Position numbers and translations under genes: made by a program. From Paludibacteraceae bacterium (GTDB lineage: Bacteria; Bacteroidota; Bacteroidia; Bacteroidales; Paludibacteraceae), in contig JAGPGR010000048.1 of assembly GCA_018055865.1 (NCBI GenBank), forward strand, positions 1 through 9,986: a DNA stretch of 9,986 nucleotides, given 5' to 3'. Of the stretch, positions 5,664-9,986 are shown one piece after another. The notes below the pieces were generated by a model. It was not told the origin of the DNA. It ran no database searches and was given only the letters and a program-made list of their open reading frames with translations. Position 1 is the stretch's first letter; the number at the start of each line of letters is the position of its first letter.

Positions 5664-8648
5664 TTAAATATCAACATTTACCCCGAAAATAAAGGAGCGG
5701 GTTTGCGGATAAGTACCGTAATCCATTCCCTGCACGTTACCCGAATTTCCCCATTGATTTACTTCCGGGTCAAATCCCAGGTATTTGGTGAAAGTGAAAA
5801 GATTTGTTACTGTTGCGTAGGGCTGAAGTCTGGTTATCCCGACTTTTTTCATCCAGTTCATGCTGAAATCATAGGACAAAGTCACATCTTTGATGCGCAG
5901 GAATGATCCGTCTTCAACGAAATAAGAGGAGATTTTCATATCGTAACCGGCTTTGGGAATGGTTGTAATCATTCCGGGTCTTCTCCAACGTTCCAGAATT
6001 CTGTTCGATTGATTTTTGGCATCGTACATGCCTTCCGATTCAATTCTCGATACATTGAAAATGTCGTTTCCGTAAGTTCCCTGAAGCATAACACTCAAAG
6101 AGAGCCTTTTGAAGGAGAATGTATTGGTCATACCATAAGTAAAATCGGGGTTAGGATCACCAATGTACGTCCGGTCGGAGGCATTGATAAATCCATCATC
6201 GTTTTTATCCATATACATCAGTTCGCCGGTTTCGGGGTCCACACCCTCCGATTCGTATCCCCAGAAACCACCCAATGGTCTTCCGGGCATATTTTTCACG
6301 GCAAAATCGGATAAAATATCGGTGACGCGGGCATCGTAATAAACTTGTTTGAAATCAAGACTAACCAGCATGTTTTTATTATGAGAAATGTTGAAGTCGG
6401 TATTCCATTTGAAATCACCGGTCAGGTTCTTGGAACTTACGGTGAACTCTATTCCATTGTTGGTCATTTCTCCTTCATTCCGCTGAATGGACGAAACAGC
6501 GGCTGAGCCGGCCGGCAGGGTAACCCACATGAGCATGTCCCGTGTTCTTTTGAAATAATAATCGATATTAAAGGTCAATCTGTTTTGAAACAATGTGGCA
6601 TCGAGTCCGATATTGGTTTGAGTAGTCGTTTCCCAGGTCAGGTCAGACGAACTTAAACTCACCTGGCTGTATGTGGGAACTGCATCGCCCTGTCCGGGTT
6701 TCCACCATTCTATGCGGTTGAAATCGTATCTTTCCAGGTAAGCGTAGTCTCCCAGACCGTCCTGATTACCGGTTTGACCCCATCCGGCACGAATTTTTAA
6801 GTCATTCAGCCAGTCGAGGTTCGACATGAATTTTTCGGAAGAAATACGCCAGGCTGCAGAAACCGAAGGAAATACTCCCCAGCGTCCCGATGGTGCCAGT
6901 TTGCTGGAACCGTCCGCCCGTATATTTACTGTAGCTAAATACCTGCTGTCGTAATTGTAAGACAGACGTCCCAGGTACGACATGATGGCCCACTGCGAAG
7001 CTGTAGTGCCGTTTTCCGGGCTGATTTTGTTAGCTGCATTCAGTGTTTGAACCAGATCATTGGCATAGTTGGAGGCAAACTGATAACTCTGAGTCCAGTC
7101 TGAAACAGTGTAGGATGTTCCGGCCATGGCTTCGAAATTGTGCAAATTCACCTTTTTGTTGAAAGTCAATATGTTATCAAGCATCATCACCCGGCTGAAA
7201 GAGCGATTGTCCTGTCCCTCGCCGAATTGTCCTCTTCCATAACTGGTGGAAACAGGATCGAGAAACGAAGTGTAGTTCCAGTAGCTCATATCGCCGGTTA
7301 TGGATGAAGTCAGTTTTAATTCGGGAGTGAATGTAATCACGCTTTTACCCGTAGCCAGCAACCGGTGTGTGTCGTTTTTATTGTTTTTGGTACGTGCCAG
7401 ATTTTCGAGCGGGTGAGTGATATTACTTACTCCGAAGAATTTATTGTAGTAATGTTTTGGATTCTCCGTATCCCAGATTGGAGCATAAGTTGGAGTGTTG
7501 ATGACCGACAGGATTACTCCACCACGGTTGGCTCCGGTACCGGATATTATGTCACCTTTTGAAATGTTGTTTGAATATGAGATATTGGCACTAAGTGTCA
7601 ACCATTTATATAATTCCGACTCAACCGAGGAGCGGAAATTGAAACGCTTAAATGCAGTAGTGTTTATTATTCCGGTTTCATCGGTATAACCGCCCGAGAG
7701 GAAATAGTTGACTTTATTGGACGCTCCGGATGCAGAAAGCTGATAGTTGTGTCTGATTCCTGTAGAGTAGGTTTCGTCGAACCAATTGGTCAGATCGGTT
7801 AGTCCATCCGGTAAAACTACCGATGATTTCAGGTCGGTGAGGTATTCTTTGTATTCGGCCAGATTGAGCGATTCTATTTTCCGGCTGATATTGGTTATAC
7901 CTGTATAAGCACTGAATGAAATCGCCGTGCGGTCTTTTCGGGCGGTGGCTTTGGTGGTAATCATTACTACTCCGTTTGCACCGCGTGATCCATAAATAGC
8001 GGCCGATGAAGCATCTTTCATTATTTGCATGCTTTCAATGTCGTTGGCCGAGAGAAAATCGATGTTATTCATCGGTACTCCGTCCACCACATAAAGCGGG
8101 TCATTACTTGCATTCATAGAGGTAGTTCCCCTAACGCGGATTACCATTCCTGCACCGGGTTTTCCATTGGGTTGTATTACCTGAACTCCGGCTGCTTTTC
8201 CCTGAATGGCTTGAGCTGCAGAAGTAATCGGTCGCATATCCAGATCTTCGGTTGAAACTGACGATACAGCCGTGGTTACATCTTTTCTTTTGGCTACGCC
8301 ATACCCAATTACCACCACTTCTTCCAGTCCTTTTGCTTCTTCGGCCATTATTATATCGTTGACAAGTTCAGCACTCAGAGACTTTTCCTGCGGTTTCATC
8401 CCTACATACGAAAAGACAAGTACATCGCCCTGCCTGGCTGAAATGCTGTACTGACCGTCCAGATTTGTTATAACACCGGTTGAAGTTCCTTTTATCATTA
8501 CGCTTACTCCAATCAGAGGCTCCTGATTGGTATCTGTCACAGTACCACGATAATTGACCGCTGATTGTGCCCATGCTGTTGAAAATGGAGTGAAGCAGAT
8601 CAGTAGCAATATCACCATGAAATTAAAATACTTTTTTTGTGTTCTCAT
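5664..8648 (-). CDS. SusC/RagA-like TonB-dependent outer-membrane transporter
   Basis: A 994-residue outer-membrane beta-barrel that imports oligosaccharides with energy from TonB/ExbBD and works under the SusD lid. The signal peptide is clear (cleavage likely after A-W-A, residue 27). A carboxypeptidase-regulatory-like domain follows (about 32-105, with G-T-V-T-D and P-L-I-G-V-S-V), then a TonB-box-like segment (E-E-V-V-V-I-G-Y-G, 109-117). The plug domain contains the SusC signature: D-P-L-Y-V-V-D-G-V-P at 183-192 and I-Y-G-S-R-G-A-N-G-V-V-M-I-T-T at 218-232. The remainder is a barrel ending in an aromatic-hydrophobic terminal strand (S-F-I-F-G-V-N-V-D-I). The length is usual for the family. 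No N-terminal STN or anti-sigma-interacting domain precedes the regulatory domain, so control by an ECF sigma factor is not suggested; this fits the SusR-like regulator upstream. It is the first gene of the operon, 272 bp after the regulator. Confidence 0.97.
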   Translation of the reverse strand: MRTQKKYFNFMVILLLICFTPFSTAWAQSAVNYRGTVTDTNQEPLIGVSVMIKGTSTGVITNLDGQYSISARQGDVLVFSYVGMKPQEKSLSAELVNDIIMAEEAKGLEEVVVIGYGVAKRKDVTTAVSSVSTEDLDMRPITSAAQAIQGKAAGVQVIQPNGKPGAGMVIRVRGTTSMNASNDPLYVVDGVPMNNIDFLSANDIESMQIMKDASSAAIYGSRGANGVVMITTKATARKDRTAISFSAYTGITNISRKIESLNLAEYKEYLTDLKSSVVLPDGLTDLTNWFDETYSTGIRHNYQLSASGASNKVNYFLSGGYTDETGIINTTAFKRFNFRSSVESELYKWLTLSANISYSNNISKGDIISGTGANRGGVILSVINTPTYAPIWDTENPKHYYNKFFGVSNITHPLENLARTKNNKNDTHRLLATGKSVITFTPELKLTSSITGDMSYWNYTSFLDPVSTSYGRGQFGEGQDNRSFSRVMMLDNILTFNKKVNLHNFEAMAGTSYTVSDWTQSYQFASNYANDLVQTLNAANKISPENGTTASQWAIMSYLGRLSYNYDSRYLATVNIRADGSSKLAPSGRWGVFPSVSAAWRISSEKFMSNLDWLNDLKIRAGWGQTGNQDGLGDYAYLERYDFNRIEWWKPGQGDAVPTYSQVSLSSSDLTWETTTQTNIGLDATLFQNRLTFNIDYYFKRTRDMLMWVTLPAGSAAVSSIQRNEGEMTNNGIEFTVSSKNLTGDFKWNTDFNISHNKNMLVSLDFKQVYYDARVTDILSDFAVKNMPGRPLGGFWGYESEGVDPETGELMYMDKNDDGFINASDRTYIGDPNPDFTYGMTNTFSFKRLSLSVMLQGTYGNDIFNVSRIESEGMYDAKNQSNRILERWRRPGMITTIPKAGYDMKISSYFVEDGSFLRIKDVTLSYDFSMNWMKKVGITRLQPYATVTNLFTFTKYLGFDPEVNQWGNSGNVQGMDYGTYPQTRSFIFGVNVDI

Positions 8649-8700
8649 CTGTATCTTTTTGTAGTTATTTTGTGTTAATATTCAGAAAACCAATTTTAAA

Positions 8701-8731
8701 TAAAGCAATTTCTAGTGCAACGTAAAGCAAT
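8701..8731. repeat. Direct repeat TAAAGCAAT in the putative SusC leader
   Basis: TAAAGCAAT occurs at 8701-8709 and again at 8723-8731, 22 bp apart, about two helical turns. A related TAAGCAAAT lies at 8771-8779, overlapping the candidate -7 box. The copies could be a protein site or a leader element, or chance in A+T-rich sequence. Confidence 0.25.
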
Positions 8732-8774
8732 GATATCTTTACTGAAAACAAATAATTTTTTCAAAAGGTTTAAG

Positions 8775-8782
8775 CAAATGTA
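8775..8782 (-). promoter_or_regulatory. Candidate Bacteroidota -7 promoter element for the SusC operon
   Basis: Read on the minus strand this is TACATTTG, a full match to the Bacteroides -7 consensus TAnnTTTG. I find no good -33 TTTG at the usual distance upstream, which fits a promoter that needs an activator. Transcription would start near 8768-8770 and give a leader of about 120 nt before the SusC start codon at 8648. A single eight-base match in A+T-rich DNA can occur by chance. Confidence 0.4.
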
Positions 8783-8824
8783 CACAATTAAAGTGTAAAT
8801 TATTTTAGTATAAAAAGTTTAGGG

Positions 8825-8867
8825 GATACGTTTGAAAATATTACTTTGTATATCAGAGTGATACGTT
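8825..8867. promoter_or_regulatory. Candidate activator site: paired GATACGTT repeats flanking a TATCA-N3-TGATA dyad
   Basis: GATACGTT occurs at 8825-8832 and 8860-8867, in the same orientation with starts 35 bp apart. The dyad TATCA-GAG-TGATA (8851-8863) overlaps the second copy. If transcription starts near 8769, the repeats centre at roughly -60 and -95, a usual place for activator binding. Binding by the neighbouring regulator is a guess. Confidence 0.25.
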
Positions 8868-8879
8868 AAATCCTGAAGC

Positions 8880-8900
8880 AAAAAAAGTGGATATTTTTTT
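8880..8900. terminator. Weak terminator-like A7/T7 inverted repeat after the regulator
   Basis: Seven A, a seven-base loop (GTGGATA on the plus strand) and seven T form a pure A:T stem about 20 bp past the regulator stop codon. On the minus-strand transcript the stem would end in a U run. A G+C-free stem is a poor intrinsic terminator, so partial or no termination is equally possible. Confidence 0.2.
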
Positions 8901-8920
8901 ACTTGAGAGTTGCTAAATAT

Positions 8921-9986
8921 CTACTTTGTAAAGGTCCCAATCTTTTTTACCCTGCTCTCAAAATCATTTCTCGACACTTTTGCCTTGTTTTTTATCTTTG
9001 CCCGGTAGTTGTAAATCGTATTGGCAGAGTAATGCAGCAGTTCAGCTATTTTGGCACTATTGTCTATTCCGAGTCGTATCAAAGCAAAAATACGCAATTC
9101 GGTATTCAGCAGTTCGTCTTTTTTTAATCCGATTTTTTCTTCGTCCAGAAGAAGGTTATTAAATTCATACACAAAATCGGGATACAGACGAAGGAAAGAT
9201 TGGTCGAAGTTTTTGTAAAATTCCATTAGCTCGTTGTCCATAAATTCCGAAGATTTAATATCTTCTATTACGTCATTTTGTTGTCCGTTTAATAGTTTTT
9301 TTCGGACAGATTTGCGGTAAATGTCCATTTTATCAATGTATAACGAGCATAGTGATAGGAAATGACCGATATATTCTTCTTTTACCTGGTTGGATTCCGA
9401 AAGGTCAGCATTTGTATTTTTGATTTCGTCGTTTATGCGGTTCAATTCCCAGTTCAATCGGTTCAATTCATTGTTTGCTTTGATGGTCTCAGCATTGGCT
9501 TTTGATATTTTTCGGTTCTGCAGGAAAATTCCAATAACGGAAGTCAATAATAGTAAAGTCAATAAGCTGATAAATATAAGCAAGATACGCATTTTTTTTT
9601 CTTGCTGAGCTTTGTTAGTGAGATAGGCCTTATTTATAATTGACTGCACTTCGGCTATTTGTGTAAAGCGTAGTCGGGCGTTGAAAATTGTTGAATTGTT
9701 CACAGAATAGTTGATGTACTGATGAGCTCGTTTAATATCGCTCATTTTGTATCTGATGTTAGCCAGTTCCCATGAGGAGGCATTGTCGGTTATTCCAAGC
9801 TGTAAATCGGCTATGGCTGATTTCAGCAACCAGTATTGTTGCATTTGAACGTCTCCGCTTTCTTTATATGTGAGTGACCTCAGAAATGCAATAAGTGCAT
9901 ATTTCTGAGTGTTTTGTGGAGCCGATTTTAGGCGTTCGTCATTCATTTTCAAAGCCATTGTGAAGTCCCGGACATTTCTGTAATCT
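8921..9986 (-). CDS. SusR/DUF6377-like membrane-tethered transcriptional regulator (5' end beyond window)
   Basis: The frame is open through the right edge: nine more in-frame residues (D-Y-R-N-V-R-D-F-T) precede the Met codon at 9958, so that Met is probably internal and the gene begins outside. Counting from this Met, residues 1-120 are helical and look like the end of a TPR array. Residues about 122-146 form one transmembrane helix (K-K-M-R-I-L-L then leucine-rich), and about 150-195 form an Asn/Glu-rich coiled coil. The C terminus (about 285-335) holds a LuxR-like helix-turn-helix, with T-E-L-R-I-F-A-L-I-R-L and H-Y-S-A-N-T-I-Y-N-Y-R-A-K-I as the likely recognition region. This layout is that of the SusR-type regulators of Bacteroidota PULs, which activate the adjacent susC promoter when an oligosaccharide is sensed. 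The topology suggests periplasmic sensing and a cytoplasmic DNA-binding end. It sits directly upstream of SusC on the same strand. The family name is from memory; the domain order is seen. Confidence 0.85.
   Translation of the reverse strand, partial: DYRNVRDFTMALKMNDERLKSAPQNTQKYALIAFLRSLTYKESGDVQMQQYWLLKSAIADLQLGITDNASSWELANIRYKMSDIKRAHQYINYSVNNSTIFNARLRFTQIAEVQSIINKAYLTNKAQQEKKMRILLIFISLLTLLLLTSVIGIFLQNRKISKANAETIKANNELNRLNWELNRINDEIKNTNADLSESNQVKEEYIGHFLSLCSLYIDKMDIYRKSVRKKLLNGQQNDVIEDIKSSEFMDNELMEFYKNFDQSFLRLYPDFVYEFNNLLLDEEKIGLKKDELLNTELRIFALIRLGIDNSAKIAELLHYSANTIYNYRAKIKNKAKVSRNDFESRVKKIGTFTK

Larger units (their letters stand above)
8649..8920 (-). promoter_or_regulatory. Regulatory gap between regulator and SusC; likely operon promoter region
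   Basis: The 272-bp A+T-rich gap has no credible gene on either strand. It should hold the end of the regulator transcript and the promoter and leader of the susCD operon. Seen in it, from high to low coordinate: an A7/T7 inverted repeat (8880-8900), two copies of GATACGTT (8860-8867 and 8825-8832), a TATCA-N3-TGATA dyad (8851-8863), a -7-like box (8775-8782), and two TAAAGCAAT copies (8723-8731 and 8701-8709). The position matches where SusR-like activators bind in other PULs; the function of each piece is inference. Confidence 0.6.

Noticed and set aside
8842..8930. Two copies of TACTTTGTA (8842-8850 and 8922-8930)
   Set aside because: The second copy is part of the last codons and stop of the regulator, so the match is probably chance.
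9956..9958. Met codon at 9958 as the true start of the regulator
   Set aside because: The frame continues without a stop to the window edge with plausible protein sequence, and a TPR domain before the membrane helix is normally much longer, so the start lies outside.
1..9986. CRISPR array, tRNA, rRNA, insertion sequence or attachment site
   Set aside because: No evenly spaced identical repeats, no cloverleaf-like segments, no transposase or integrase frames and no long terminal inverted repeats were seen.

Overview
The window reads as part of a polysaccharide utilisation locus (PUL) from a member of the Bacteroidota. The basis is a SusC-like and SusD-like pair, surface-type lipoproteins starting with MKK plus a lipobox, a TACATTTG Bacteroides-style -7 element, and almost no Shine-Dalgarno signal. 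A type IX secretion (T9SS) type sorting tail on the last gene argues against a typical gut Bacteroides and favours a T9SS-bearing lineage such as Paludibacter, Dysgonomonas-like Bacteroidales or Flavobacteriia. This taxonomic placement is inference.

Every recognisable gene lies on the minus strand, so transcription runs from high to low coordinates. The order is: a membrane-tethered SusR/DUF6377-like regulator (cut at the right edge, ends at 8921); a 272-bp regulatory gap (8649-8920); the SusC-like TonB-dependent transporter (8648-5664); the SusD-like lipoprotein (5633-4122); a SusE-position glycan-binding lipoprotein (4081-2678); a GH30 glycoside hydrolase lipoprotein (2667-1177); and a secreted protein with three repeated W-x-Y-E modules and the start of a T9SS tail (1105 to beyond position 1). 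From SusC onwards the gaps are 30, 40, 10 and 71 bp, so the five genes look like one operon driven from the gap after the regulator.

A working model: the GH30 enzyme cuts a glycan at the surface, the SusD-like and SusE-position lipoproteins (and perhaps the three-module secreted protein) hold the chains, SusC imports oligosaccharides, and the regulator senses an imported product and switches the operon on. Regulator, SusC, SusD, GH30 and a surface glycan-binding protein is the gene content of the known Bacteroides thetaiotaomicron beta-1,6-glucan (pustulan) locus BT3309-BT3314. Beta-1,6-glucan or the beta-1,6 branches of laminarin are therefore the best substrate guesses, not proven by sequence. 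A GH3 beta-glucosidase would be expected just beyond the left edge. The least familiar element is the triple-module, T9SS-tailed protein at the end of the operon. No tRNA, rRNA, CRISPR array, insertion sequence or attachment site was seen.
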